The notes beneath the pieces are model-generated. The model saw only the letters and a list, made by a program, of their open reading frames with translations, was not told where the DNA came from and searched no databases. Position numbers and translations under genes: made by a program. Shown piece by piece: positions 52,211 to 62,588 of a stretch of 64,000 bases of DNA. Position 1 is the stretch's first letter. Each line of letters begins with the position of its first letter. The stretch spans positions 124,001 through 188,000 of the forward strand of contig JAISHK010000004.1 of the NCBI GenBank assembly GCA_031262585.1. Reading direction: 5' to 3'. Source of the DNA: Endomicrobium sp. (GTDB taxonomy: Bacteria; Elusimicrobiota; Endomicrobiia; Endomicrobiales; Endomicrobiaceae).

Positions 52211-54820
52211 TTATAAATTAAAATGCCCTCCACAACATTTTTTATATTTCTTGCCACTACCACACGGACAATCATTATTTCTTCCTATCTTGTGTAAATC
52301 TTTAAGTTTAACTTGATCCTTATTCTTACTATCGTTAATTTTTTCATTAAAATTTACTTTTATATGTTCATAATTTAAATCTGCAGATTTTATATCAACG
52401 TTCAATTTAAAAATATATTCTATTGTATTTTCTCTTATTCTTGTCATCATAGATTCAAACAAAACAAAAGATTCTTTTTGATATTCAACTTTTGGATCTT
52501 TTTGTGCATAAGCTCTAAAACCTATTCCTTGTCTTAACTGATCAAGAGCATAAAGATGATCTCTCCACGAAGAATCTATTATATTTAATAAAATTATTCT
52601 TTCCAACTGATATAATACTTCAAAAGTAACCTCTTCTACTCTTTTATTGTATGCATCAATAACCTTTTTATAAACATTTTTTAAAAGCTCATCTTTTATA
52701 ATATACTTCACCTTATCATCTTCAAGCTCATATTTAACACCAAAAGTTCTATTTAACCAAGCTTTCATACTCACCCAATCGCATTGCTCATAATATTTCC
52801 CAGATGTCCAAATATCAAGTTTTTCCTCTATGGATTCCTTCATCATATTTTTAATAATTTCTGTTAAATCTTCACCTTCAAGAATTACATTTCTCAGTTT
52901 ATAAACTGATTCCCTTTGCTTGTTCATAACATTATCAAAATCTATAAGCTGTTTTCTTATATCGAAATTCATCCCTTCAACTTTTTTTTGCGCTCTTTCT
53001 ACTGCTTTTGATATCCATGGGTGCTGTATATCATCACCTTCTTTTAAACCCAATTTTTGCATTATTATAGATATTTTTTCAGAACCAAAAAGACGCATAA
53101 GCTCATCTTCCATTGAAAGAAAAAATCTTGTAGATCCTGGATCACCTTGTCTGCCAGAACGACCACGAAGTTGATTATCTACTCTTCTTGACTCATGCCT
53201 TTCAGTACCTATAATATGCAAACCTCCCAACTTTTTAATTTCCTCATTTTGAACTTTATTTCCAGCTCCAAGTACAATATCCGTACCTCGTCCAGCCATA
53301 TTAGTAGCTATTGTAACAGCACGTTTAACACCTGCAGCGGCTATAATTTGTGCTTCAAGTTCATGATATTTAGCATTTAAAACATTATGAGGAATACTTC
53401 TTTTTCTAAGCATCGAGGATAATTTTTCGGATTTTTCTATTGATCTTGTACCTACAAGTACAGGTTGCTCTTTTTTCCATAGCAATTCTATTTCATTTAC
53501 AATCGCATTATTTTTTTCATTCTCAGTTCTATATATAACATCTGAATAATCTTTTCTTATCATTTTGTTATTTGTAGGCACTTCAACAACTCCAAGCTTA
53601 TATATTTCCCAAAACTCTTCACTTTCAGTTGAAGCGGTACCCGTCATGCCTGAAATTTTTTTATACATCTTAAAGAAATTTTGAAATGTTATAGTTGCAA
53701 GTGTTTGATTCTCATTTTTTATCTGCAAATTTTCTTTGGCTTCAATAGCTTGATGAAGTCCATCAGACCACCTCCTTCCTGGCATTAGTCTTCCAGTAAA
53801 CTCATCTACAATTATAACTTCTTTATCTTCAACCACATATTCAACATCCCTGCGATATAAACTATGAGCCCTCAACGCTTGTGTTATATGATGCACCCAC
53901 TCAGCCTGTATATCATCATAAATATTTTTTACTCCTAATATTTTTTCGGATTTTTGCACTCCTTGCTCTGTTAATACTATTGAATGACTTTTTTCATCAA
54001 CAAGATAATCGTAACCTTTTGACAAATCAACATTATCATACTTAGCTTTTATTTCCTCACTTTCTGTAATTTTTCTACCTTTAAGCATTGGCACTATTTT
54101 ATCTGAAATATAGTATTTATCAGTAGACTGTTCACTTGTTCCTGAAATAATAAGAGGCGTCCTTGCTTCATCAATAAGAATTGAATCAACCTCATCTATA
54201 ATAGCATAATTCAAAGTACGCATAACCCTATCTTCTTTCGCAATAACCATATTATCCCTTAAATAATCAAAACCTAGTTCATTATTCGTAACATAAGTTA
54301 TATCACAATTATATGCAGCTCTTCTCTCTTCATTTCTTGTATTATGTCCAATATTTCCAACTGTAAGCCCAAGTTTTTCATAAACCACACTCATCCATTC
54401 TTTATCTCTTTTCGCAAGATAGTCGTTTACCGTCACTATATGCACTCCCTTTTGAGGCAAAGCATTAAGGTAAGCAGCAAGCGTAGCAACTAAAGTTTTA
54501 CCTTCTCCAGTCTTCATTTCAGCAATTTTACATTTATGAAGAATATACCCGCCAATTATTTGAACATCAAAATGCCTTAACCCTATCGTTCTAAGAGAAG
54601 CTTCTCTAACACATGCAAAAGCTTCAGGCAAAATACTATCTAAAGTTTCATTTTTTGAAAGACGTTCTCTAAATTCAATCGTTTTATTTTTTAATTCATC
54701 ATCTGTAAGCTTTCTTATAGAAGATTCTAAAACATTAACCTTTTCAACTATAGGTTTTATAACCTTTAGGTCCCTTTCATTTTGAGAATCGAAAATCGCA
54801 CTTAAAATATTCTTTAACAC
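52211..54820 (-). CDS. secA: protein translocase ATPase SecA
   Basis: An 869-residue export motor. Walker A MKTGEGKTLVATLAAYL, the DEVDSILIDEARTPL Walker B, GRGTDIVLG and the helicase motif QLRGRSGRQGDPG are all present. The C-terminus keeps the SecB/lipid-binding zinc motif CPCGSGKKYKKCCG. The start is GTG with AGGAG upstream. It is transcribed alone. With secDF-yajC it shows that Sec export is maintained. Confidence 0.98.
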   Translation of the reverse strand: MLKNILSAIFDSQNERDLKVIKPIVEKVNVLESSIRKLTDDELKNKTIEFRERLSKNETLDSILPEAFACVREASLRTIGLRHFDVQIIGGYILHKCKIAEMKTGEGKTLVATLAAYLNALPQKGVHIVTVNDYLAKRDKEWMSVVYEKLGLTVGNIGHNTRNEERRAAYNCDITYVTNNELGFDYLRDNMVIAKEDRVMRTLNYAIIDEVDSILIDEARTPLIISGTSEQSTDKYYISDKIVPMLKGRKITESEEIKAKYDNVDLSKGYDYLVDEKSHSIVLTEQGVQKSEKILGVKNIYDDIQAEWVHHITQALRAHSLYRRDVEYVVEDKEVIIVDEFTGRLMPGRRWSDGLHQAIEAKENLQIKNENQTLATITFQNFFKMYKKISGMTGTASTESEEFWEIYKLGVVEVPTNNKMIRKDYSDVIYRTENEKNNAIVNEIELLWKKEQPVLVGTRSIEKSEKLSSMLRKRSIPHNVLNAKYHELEAQIIAAAGVKRAVTIATNMAGRGTDIVLGAGNKVQNEEIKKLGGLHIIGTERHESRRVDNQLRGRSGRQGDPGSTRFFLSMEDELMRLFGSEKISIIMQKLGLKEGDDIQHPWISKAVERAQKKVEGMNFDIRKQLIDFDNVMNKQRESVYKLRNVILEGEDLTEIIKNMMKESIEEKLDIWTSGKYYEQCDWVSMKAWLNRTFGVKYELEDDKVKYIIKDELLKNVYKKVIDAYNKRVEEVTFEVLYQLERIILLNIIDSSWRDHLYALDQLRQGIGFRAYAQKDPKVEYQKESFVLFESMMTRIRENTIEYIFKLNVDIKSADLNYEHIKVNFNEKINDSKNKDQVKLKDLHKIGRNNDCPCGSGKKYKKCCGGHFNL

Positions 54821-55985
54821 ATTCTCCTCGATCTCTTATATATTTTTTATTATAATTAAGAAAATTTCACATTTAAAAAATAGCAACTGTTATTTTATTA
54901 TCTCGTCTAACACTTACTTTTTTAAATTTTGATATAACCTCTGTGTTATTATAACATTTACAAAATTATTCATGCAACATTAAATAATATATAAGAAGCG
55001 ATATTTGTCTATCGCTATAACATATTTTTTTCGATTTTATGAACATTTGTATTATACTATATACTTTATATTAGATTTAGATGAGAATAATTTTTATAGT
55101 GCAATGAAGTTTTGTGAAAAAATATTTACTTTATTAATTACTTTATACTATATATTCTTTTATTCTTATTCTAAAAAACAACAAATTTATAAATCGTAAT
55201 AGACAAAGCACTAATTGAACAATATAATAATTAAGATATATCTAAAAAACAATTAAAAAATGAACAAAGTAGACTACCTAACGCTGTTACTCAACTATAA
55301 TGGATGGCTACACAATCCATTATCAAATTATAGTTCAAAAAAGACGAATTAAATAATAATCATTTAATGTTTGCCTTTCTGTACTAAAACAATTGATTTC
55401 TATTATTAAAAAAGAAAAAACCCAAAAACATTTCATATAAAAATTAAAACGAGAAAACATTATAAATCTTCAATGAAACTTAACTTGCATTAAAAACAAA
55501 AAAATGCTCTATTTTTAAAGATAACTATATTATAATAATAAAAAATAGATTTTAACATTGATAGTCACCAAACAATATTAATGATAAAATCCTTTCTAGC
55601 TATGAAAACAAAAAACACTATTACACATATTACTATCTTAACCTAGTACATGCACAATATTTACATTCCAAAACCATAATGCAAGCCAATTATAAGAAAT
55701 ATATACACATTAACTTTCTTTATGATACATTAAATAAAACATTAAACATAAAAAATACACTAATAATAAAAAATTTATGTTATATAATTAATTCTTCGCT
55801 TTTATTCTAATTTTTTAAACCTTTACTTATATTTGTTTTACCAAATAGTCTTTATCCACTTTCTCATTATTTTATATCTTAAGATTTCTTTATTTCAATT
55901 TATTTTTTACGCTTCAGGCATTTCACTTCGAGCATAATAAAACAATTCATCCTATATTTTTCTCGTCAACTAATATTTATGAAAA
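54821..55985. other. AT-rich gap between secA and tRNA-Gly
   Basis: About 1.2 kb. A TATAAT at about 54,850 (minus), with a weak TTTAAA 17 bases upstream, may be the secA promoter. Around 55293-55335 there is an imperfect inverted repeat (AACTATAATGGAT against ATCCATTAT..AGTT). Nothing else recognisable. Confidence 0.4.
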
Positions 55986-56056
55986 AGCGGACGATGGGAA
56001 TTGAACCCACATCTCAAGCTTGGGAAGCTTGGGTTTTACCATTAGACTACGCCCGC
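55986..56056 (-). tRNA. tRNA-Gly (anticodon CCC)
   Basis: A 71-base cloverleaf on the minus strand: acceptor GCGGGCG with CGTCCGC and a T discriminator, anticodon arm CAAGC-TTCCCAA-GCTTG with CCC at 34-36 (codon GGG), T loop TTCAATT. CCA is not encoded. It lies 32 bases after the CCA-adding enzyme gene in the same direction and has no clear promoter of its own, so it may be cotranscribed. Confidence 0.93.
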
Positions 56057-56088
56057 AAAACTCAAAATTTTATCCTTAAAAAATATTT

Positions 56089-57537
56089 TCATCGAATTTT
56101 ATACTTTTTTTTAATTTGTGTCAATTTTGAAGAAAGTATTTTTAATACTTCTTTTATATTAGACACTTTTCCTTTATCATGATAAGAAAAAGCAATTTTT
56201 AAAAGCTCACCTATCCAAGGACCTGACTTTAAATCAAACTTTTCCATTATTATTGTACCATTAATGATTTTATGTAAAGGTTTACTATTTTTTAGTTCAT
56301 AATAATATTTTAATAAATCTTTAACATATTTTTCTTGAAATTTCAATCCTTTTGAAGATGAAATCTTCAAACTCTTATAAGAATACCAATCTGCCATAGA
56401 TAAAACAATTAAATCAGGAATTCTATCGCCTATATCTCTAAATAATTTTAAAGCAGCTCTTTTTGTAACGATATTATTCTTTGTTAAAGTTGATAAACGC
56501 ATATGCCATCTTATTAAGAACATTACATATTCTATATCTTTTTTACTAAGTTTAATAGAAAGCATAATATTCTTTGCATTTTCTGCTCCAAACTGTTCAT
56601 GATTAAAAAAATGTATTTTACCATCTTTAAATGTCACTGTTTCTGGTTTTGCATTATCATGAAATAGAGCGGCAAATTTTAACAAACCCATTCTAGTTAC
56701 ACTTTCTGAGAAAAAATCATTATTACCAAAGTGATTTTGCATATCAATATAGTTATCAGGAAAATATTTTTGAAAATTATTTAAAATCTTTTCGGCTGAT
56801 ACCATAGTTTCAAAAGAATGTTGAAACAATCCATTAGGATGATAATAGTATTTTTTTTCATCCATTTTCATTCTTTCTATTTTTGGAAAAATTGCCGATA
56901 GCAATCCACACTTATCCATTTTGCTAACTAATACGGAAGACTTTTCACTGGCCAATATTTTAAAGAGCTCTGTTTTTATTCTTTCGGGTGCAACCTCATT
57001 TATAAATTTTGCATTTTGTTTTACTTGCGATAATGTTTTTTTTGAAAGCTTAAAACCAATCTCTGCAACAAAACGAAACCCTCTAATCATTCTTAAAGGG
57101 TCAGATTTAAATGATTTTATGGAAACAGTGTTTATCTTTTTCGCTTTTAAATCTTTTAACACATTTTTATTTAGCATAATAATATATTTATTAAAATTTT
57201 CAAAATATTTTAAATTAAAAGCTATTGCATTAACAGTAAAATCTCTATTTTGCAAATCTTCTTGTATCGTTTTACCCTTAAATGCAGATATATCTATATT
57301 AACGATATTACTATTTTTCAACATTATTCTATATGTATTAGTTGATTTATCTAAAGTAATTAACTTTGTTTTAAACAAAAAAGCAATTTTTTTAGAACAT
57401 TCAAAAGCTCCTTTATTTACGCTTAAGTCTATATCCTTACACTTACGCTTTAAAAATAGATCTCTTGCAAAACCACCAACAGCATAAACGTCGTATTCAC
57501 ACAATAAGTCGTTAATTTTTTCTATAATTTTTTCCAT
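56089..57537 (-). CDS. cca: CCA tRNA nucleotidyltransferase with HD domain
   Basis: A 482-residue class II nucleotidyltransferase. The catalytic domain has YAVGGFARDLFL and the metal-binding KDIDLSV, then NRDFTVNAIAF; DPLRMIRGFRF is the neck motif. A C-terminal HD domain follows (GLFQHSFETM, LFHDNAKPE). It adds or repairs the 3' CCA, which is essential here because none of the four tRNA genes in the window encodes CCA. Distinction from poly(A) polymerase is based on the HD domain and motif spacing. Confidence 0.92.
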   Translation of the reverse strand: MEKIIEKINDLLCEYDVYAVGGFARDLFLKRKCKDIDLSVNKGAFECSKKIAFLFKTKLITLDKSTNTYRIMLKNSNIVNIDISAFKGKTIQEDLQNRDFTVNAIAFNLKYFENFNKYIIMLNKNVLKDLKAKKINTVSIKSFKSDPLRMIRGFRFVAEIGFKLSKKTLSQVKQNAKFINEVAPERIKTELFKILASEKSSVLVSKMDKCGLLSAIFPKIERMKMDEKKYYYHPNGLFQHSFETMVSAEKILNNFQKYFPDNYIDMQNHFGNNDFFSESVTRMGLLKFAALFHDNAKPETVTFKDGKIHFFNHEQFGAENAKNIMLSIKLSKKDIEYVMFLIRWHMRLSTLTKNNIVTKRAALKLFRDIGDRIPDLIVLSMADWYSYKSLKISSSKGLKFQEKYVKDLLKYYYELKNSKPLHKIINGTIIMEKFDLKSGPWIGELLKIAFSYHDKGKVSNIKEVLKILSSKLTQIKKKYKIR

Positions 57538-57566
57538 TTAAAATCCATAAATTAACATGGTCATTT

Positions 57567-58790
57567 TCAATCAGGCATAAGAACAACAGTAACAAATTTG
57601 TTAGAAAATATTCTATTAGCCACTCTTAAAATATCTTGACTAGAAACTTTTTCAACATCTTTTAGGTATTCTTCATCATATTTATAACCTTGACCAACTA
57701 TTTCCCGCCAACCATAATAATAAGAGCGTTTATTAACGGTCTGTCTATCCATAACGTAAATTCCTTTTAGGAATTTTTTAGTATCATCCAATTCGTATCT
57801 AGAAACTTCATTTGCACAAAAATTCTTCAAAATTCCATCTATTTTTTTCAGAGTTAAATTTATATTTTTTTTATCAAGCCCCATATAAATAAAAAAACAA
57901 CTTTTATTTATCAATGACGGATAATAAGCTCCAACTTCATAAGCTAATCCCAATTTTTCTCGTAATTCAATAAAAAACCTACTCGACATTCCTCCGCTTA
58001 AAATAACGTTTGCAAGTTTAATAGAGGCAAAATCTTTATCAGAAAGCTCTGGAGCTGGAAACCCCATATATATATAAGCTTGTTTGAATTTACTTTTTAT
58101 ATCTTTTTTTATAATTTTCGAACTATTTATTAAATTAAAAGTAGATTTTTTAAATTTTTTACCTATAGGAATAATGGAAAAATACTTTTCTAAAGACACT
58201 CTTACCTTCACCTCTTCAATATTTCCAGAAATTGAAATTAAAAGATTTGAGGCATTATAAGAATATTTATGCCATTTTATTATATCTTCTTGTTTTATTT
58301 TTAAAACAGTTTCTTTTAACCCTAGCACAGGGTTGGCATAAGAAGTTTTTTCATAAAATATTTTAATAAATTCATCATAAGCTGTCCTTTCTATACTGTT
58401 TTTACGATGACTAATTGCTGCTATAATATTCTGTTTCTCAAAAGAAATATCATCTTCGTTAAAAGCAGGATTTAACACAACATCCGAAAGTATCTCAATA
58501 GCTCTATCAAAATATTCTGAAAGAAAAGTCATACTTAATCCAGCTATATCATAATCTACACTATCTACTAAATAAGTTCCTATATTTTCAACATCCTCGG
58601 CAAGCAATTGTGTGGAACGATTTTTTGTAGCTTGTACCATAAGCCTAGCCGTAAGATTTGATATTCCTGCATTTGTTACAGTCTCACTTATTACAGAAAC
58701 AGGTGTAAACACTCTAACAGCAATAATTTCAATAGCTGTCGTCCTATCAAATATAACACTAATGTTATTTTTAAGTTTAAAACTTTTCAT
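57567..58790 (-). CDS. M16-family peptidase-like protein, inactive-type subunit
   Basis: A 407-residue M16 paralogue. At the position of the HxxEH zinc motif it reads AGISNLTARLM, so the active site is absent. The C-terminal half keeps the substrate-binding ELREKLGLAYEVGAYY. Paired active/inactive M16 genes are known in Bacteria and form heterodimers. It follows the active subunit by 28 bases, and cca lies 29 bases further on. No signal peptide is evident. Confidence 0.9.
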   Translation of the reverse strand: MKSFKLKNNISVIFDRTTAIEIIAVRVFTPVSVISETVTNAGISNLTARLMVQATKNRSTQLLAEDVENIGTYLVDSVDYDIAGLSMTFLSEYFDRAIEILSDVVLNPAFNEDDISFEKQNIIAAISHRKNSIERTAYDEFIKIFYEKTSYANPVLGLKETVLKIKQEDIIKWHKYSYNASNLLISISGNIEEVKVRVSLEKYFSIIPIGKKFKKSTFNLINSSKIIKKDIKSKFKQAYIYMGFPAPELSDKDFASIKLANVILSGGMSSRFFIELREKLGLAYEVGAYYPSLINKSCFFIYMGLDKKNINLTLKKIDGILKNFCANEVSRYELDDTKKFLKGIYVMDRQTVNKRSYYYGWREIVGQGYKYDEEYLKDVEKVSSQDILRVANRIFSNKFVTVVLMPD

Positions 58791-58818
58791 TTAATCCCCA
58801 ATCAAAATAACAAAATGA

Positions 58819-60048
58819 CTAATATTTTCTCTTATTTATTTCTGGCAACAGTACTACACTCGAAAGAGTCGTTGCACAATAGTATTTTGTTAAAAATTTC
58901 ACTACATCTTCTATCGTTGAATTTTCTATTTTATTTACATATTCCTTTATTATTTCAGATCTATTCATCAAATAATAATATCCATATTTATACGATATAT
59001 CGTAAGAAATTTCAAAAGAAAATTTCCAATTTGTTATAATAGCAAGCTTTGCTCTATTTAAATCTTCTTGCTTAATATTACCGGCAATAATATTTTCAAT
59101 TTGTTTTTTTATTTCATTTTTAATTTCATTTAAATTTTCAGGTTTAAAAATAGTATAAACAAACACACACCCGGTTCCTTTACCCGTTACAAAATAAGAG
59201 CATATAGAATGCACTATATGTTTTTCTTCATATAAAACTCTATACAATTTTGAACTCTTTCCACCACCTAATATATTAGCAGTTAATTCTGCAGCAAAAA
59301 TATCTTCGCTACTTATATCAGGACCTAAAAAACCCATAAACATATAGCCTAACTCAACTTTGCCAAAATCAATTATATCAATTCCACTATGAATCTTTTC
59401 TACAAACAAAGGATCAGGTGGAATAATTTGTTTTTCAAAAGAACCAAAAAATTCATCCACAACAATCTTTACTTTCTGTTTATCAAAATCACCCGTTATG
59501 ACAACAATCATTTTATCTGAAATATAATGAGTTTTATGATAATCGCATATTTCTTCTTTTGAAATATTAGTAATTACCCGTCGCGTTCCTATAATACTAT
59601 TTCTCATAGCACTTTCTTTATAAATAACTTTGTTAAATTTTTCATAAAGAATAGAAATTGGATTATCGTAATGTCTTTGAATTTCCTCAATGACAACATT
59701 TTTTTCCATATCAATTTCACTTTGCATAAAAAGTGGATTCTTTATAGAATCAGCAAGTATTTTTACACTTTCTTCAATTCCATCTTTTTGAATATCTACA
59801 CGATACAGAGTAAATTCTTCACAAGTAAAAGCATTTATATACCCGCCCATTCTTTCAACACTTTTATCCAAAGTACCTTTAGGATATTTTTTACTACCTT
59901 TAAATATCAAATGTTCTATAAAATGCGACAACCCTGCCTGTGATGATTTTTCATCAACAGCCCCTACTCTTACAAAAACAACAATAGATGCAGTCAAACT
60001 ATTTTTGTCGTTTATTAAAACAGATGTTAACCCATTTTTATACTTCAT
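58819..60048 (-). CDS. M16-family zinc peptidase, active subunit
   Basis: A 409-residue peptidase of the pitrilysin/PqqL type. AGLSHFIEHLIFKG has the HxxEH zinc motif, and the downstream Glu lies in EKNVVIEEIQRH. The C-terminal domain has the RVLYEEKHIVHSICSYF binding segment. I use the ATG at 60048 because AAGGAG ends nine bases before it; an ATG at 60069 lies upstream of that site. It is the first gene of the M16-M16-cca-tRNA-Gly run. Confidence 0.93.
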   Translation of the reverse strand: MKYKNGLTSVLINDKNSLTASIVVFVRVGAVDEKSSQAGLSHFIEHLIFKGSKKYPKGTLDKSVERMGGYINAFTCEEFTLYRVDIQKDGIEESVKILADSIKNPLFMQSEIDMEKNVVIEEIQRHYDNPISILYEKFNKVIYKESAMRNSIIGTRRVITNISKEEICDYHKTHYISDKMIVVITGDFDKQKVKIVVDEFFGSFEKQIIPPDPLFVEKIHSGIDIIDFGKVELGYMFMGFLGPDISSEDIFAAELTANILGGGKSSKLYRVLYEEKHIVHSICSYFVTGKGTGCVFVYTIFKPENLNEIKNEIKKQIENIIAGNIKQEDLNRAKLAIITNWKFSFEISYDISYKYGYYYLMNRSEIIKEYVNKIENSTIEDVVKFLTKYYCATTLSSVVLLPEINKRKY

Positions 60049-60175
60049 AACAAACATCTCCTTAATCATCTAAATTTTAAATCTAACCTTTGCCAAATTT
60101 AAAAACTTAAGATAACTTACTGCTTATTTGTATTTCTTTTTATTCAAAGAATACAAAAGCTCCTTAAGGTTACTG

Positions 60176-60222
60176 AACTTTTATGTGCTTAATGACATTA
60201 TATCATTAAGCACATAAAAGTT
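60176..60222. terminator. strong 20-bp hairpin terminator
   Basis: A perfect 20-bp stem (60176-60195 with 60203-60222) with a 7-base loop, followed on the plus strand by TTCTC. The stem ends supply A and U runs in either direction. It separates the PflX-like remnant from the M16 operon and outlives the gene it once served. Confidence 0.7.
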
Positions 60223-60242
60223 TTCTCAAACAACTTTCTCAC

Positions 60243-60483
60243 TTAAAGTTCAAAGATTTTCCCAAATTTCCCAAATTCATTAACAAAAACTAAATGCCTT
60301 ACAATAATTCCCATTTTTGCAACACCATAAGCATTAAGGTGTAAATTAACAAACTTACCTTTCATTTCTTTTAATGCAGCTTGATTTATTTCTATATAAT
60401 TACTAATTCCAAGATATTTTATATCTGAAAAATACATGTCCATAATTTCTTCAAAAAGTTTTAAAATCTCAATATTTTCATAT
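60243..60483 (-). pseudogene. PflA/PflX-like radical SAM protein remnant
   Basis: A C-terminal-side fragment: ENIEILKLFEEIMDMYFSDIKYL, then INQAALKEMKGKF, then AYGVAKMGIIVRHLVFVNEF. This matches the order of the PflX group of pyruvate formate-lyase-activating-enzyme-like proteins (DIYLPDIKYL, ALKEMxRQVG, GLIVRHLVLPG). The N-terminal CxxxCxxC part and the C-terminal end are missing. The surviving frame stops at 60243. Confidence 0.65.
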
Positions 60484-60937
60484 CAGCAACAATTACAAAT
60501 TATAAAAATTAGACCTTTTTTATACAATAACAGACTTTACAATATAAATATATAAGTGTGCACAACAAAATTTACATTACATACTCCTTTACTTTAAAGT
60601 TTAATCATTATTTTAACTAAGTCACAAAAACTTATTTCACCTTCATCACTTAATTTGACTTATAAAATAATTTTGACAAAAACAGAATTTAAAACACAGT
60701 TTGCAAAGAAAATTACATTAGAGCTGTTTTTTGTACTTATAGAACTTCATCATTATGAATATTACTCTTGCGATAAATATTTTAGATAAATATTTTACTA
60801 TTAACCTTACAAAAATCTTTTTGATTTATGTTTCTATTTACTTCATATTTTTTTTAACATATAAAAACATTTATCCACTATTAAATAAAAAATTGCACAT
60901 TCTTTTAAAAATCAACTACAACATCCTTTACATAAAG

Positions 60938-61009
60938 CGCGCCCATCCGGATTTGAACCGGAATTTTTGGCTCCGGAGGCCAACGCTCTATCCACTAAGC
61001 TACAGGCGC
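60938..61009 (-). tRNA. tRNA-Arg (anticodon CCG)
   Basis: A 72-base cloverleaf on the minus strand: acceptor GCGCCTG with TGGGCGC (two G-T pairs) and a G discriminator, anticodon arm TTGGC-CTCCGGA-GCCAA with CCG at 34-36 (codon CGG), T loop TTCAAAT. CCA is not encoded. It stands alone between decayed regions. Confidence 0.93.
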
Positions 61010-61480
61010 ATACATTTCATAACACATTTTTTTAACACAACTAAGTTACTAAAAATACTCAAACAACATTTCTGCTCGAACTTACTTTACCTAACAAACA
61101 CACCTTATAGCCAGGACAAGCCTACTGCCGCGATGTTCTTTTAAATTTTTGAAAACATCTAAATACACTCATAATAATTCACAATATTTCAACCCACATA
61201 ACTACATCGCTTATGAACAACATAAAATTTTATGTAAATTTTCAAAGTAAAATATTATCTACAGAAAGAGATACTTTTTAAATAAAAAGTTTTGAATAGT
61301 AAAATAAACAATATTTATTCTATTTTCAACTAAATATTAACTGTTATTATAAACTATTCCAATCCTATTTAATAATCAATAGACAGAAATTACAAGCCAT
61401 TTATTAACATACACTCAAACGAAGAACAAACATTTTTTTACAACAAAAAAACAATCCTAAAAATTTAAAGAACTTTTAGT
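61010..61480. other. AT-rich gap, nothing recognised
   Basis: No coding signal, hairpin or repeat beyond the tRNA-Arg leader. Confidence 0.4.
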
Positions 61481-61489
61481 CTGCAACTT

Positions 61490-61676
61490 ATTAAAAAATC
61501 TCTCTGCTACTTCGTGTAAGTTTTAATACTAAGTTTAACTATTAAAATCATGAAAATTGTCCTTATAGAATAGTCATCATAGAATTTTCGATATTGCACT
61601 TCTCTTCATAGACAATTTTAGTAACCAAACTTACAAGACTACATTCATCTCTATTACATATAATATTTATAAATTC
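61490..61676 (-). pseudogene. ACT-domain protein remnant
   Basis: Minus-strand fragments FINIICNRDECSLVSLVTK, IVYEEKCNIENSMMTIL, then after a stop GQFSMILIV. The small ACT-domain (GcvR/UPF0237-like) proteins share the pattern V.G.D..GIVS.VT..LYE..CNIEDS.MTxLGG.FxMI. The upstream frame to 61790 is probably unrelated sequence. Confidence 0.5.
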
Positions 61677-61999
61677 AATACTTTTGCCAGTTTCATTAAT
61701 CCATTCATGCACCTGAAAAATAATCAACATACCCCGCTGATAAAACCAACAGCAATTACAGCATAAACAATCCAAGAATACTCCAAACAACAGTCCTCAA
61801 AAATTAAACTTACTTTATATTTCTTCATTATGAATTATTGAGTTTTTTAATTCATATACATCTTTTTCACAAATTTTTCATCTTTTATCTAACCCTTATC
61901 ATCATGTAACTTTCATCATTACTATTACAATTATCTTCAACTTTTTGGATATGATTTGAGATTTATAATCTTCTCTATTAATTTTTTATTTTGTTCTTC

Positions 62000-62364
62000 A
62001 GACATTTAAAACTCTTAACTTTTCAAGACGTACAACACAACCGAAAAATGAAGGATAAAATGTTTTAAAATAATCTAACATAAGTGACATGATTTATTTT
62101 TCATTTTACAAAATTTTTACTAAATTTTCTGATATTAACTAACACAACAGTAAATTCACTATTATCTCCAATCATATAAATCATTTTTTAAAAATTATCA
62201 ATATCATCTTCGCAAAACCAACCATTTTTTCATGATCTTTATATTTCAAAACAATATGTCAAATTTCATGAATTATTATAAATCTTTTACTTAGCACATC
62301 ACTTATTATTAATTAAAATCTTTTTATCTTCTATAATACCGCCCAAATACTTTCTTACTTTCAT
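62000..62364 (-). pseudogene. ImmA/IrrE-like metallopeptidase pseudogene
   Basis: From an ATG at 62364: MKVRKYLGGIIEDKKILIN, a stop, then in the next frame KRFIIIHEI-stop-HIVLKYKDHEK. The stop is a TGA where GGA would restore the zinc motif HEIGH, one substitution. The context (FxxxHExGHxxL following a short I.N/D segment) recalls the ImmA/IrrE (DUF955) family found with phage repressors, toxin-antitoxin modules and stress regulators. Sequence after this decays quickly. Confidence 0.6.
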
Positions 62365-62588
62365 AGTCTACACCTAAATCTCACAACATAATGTTACTAC
62401 AATTTTAACTATTTTTATAAAATATTAATATTCCTCAACAATACCATATTTACTGCATAAACCTGCCACTGTGTATTGAAATTTTATCTAAACTCATTTC
62501 TTGCATTTTTAACTCTATTGTTAATTTTATTTTTCAATAAATTATTTCATTCATTTTAACTTTAATTTTAAAAAATATTAATATAATC

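Noticed and set aside
55005..55199. 64-codon plus-strand frame rich in Phe and Tyr.
   Set aside because: Composition follows from T-rich DNA; no ribosome site or conserved motif.
55293..55335. Imperfect inverted repeat in the secA-tRNA-Gly gap.
   Set aside because: Arms need an internal gap to align and nothing nearby gives it a role.
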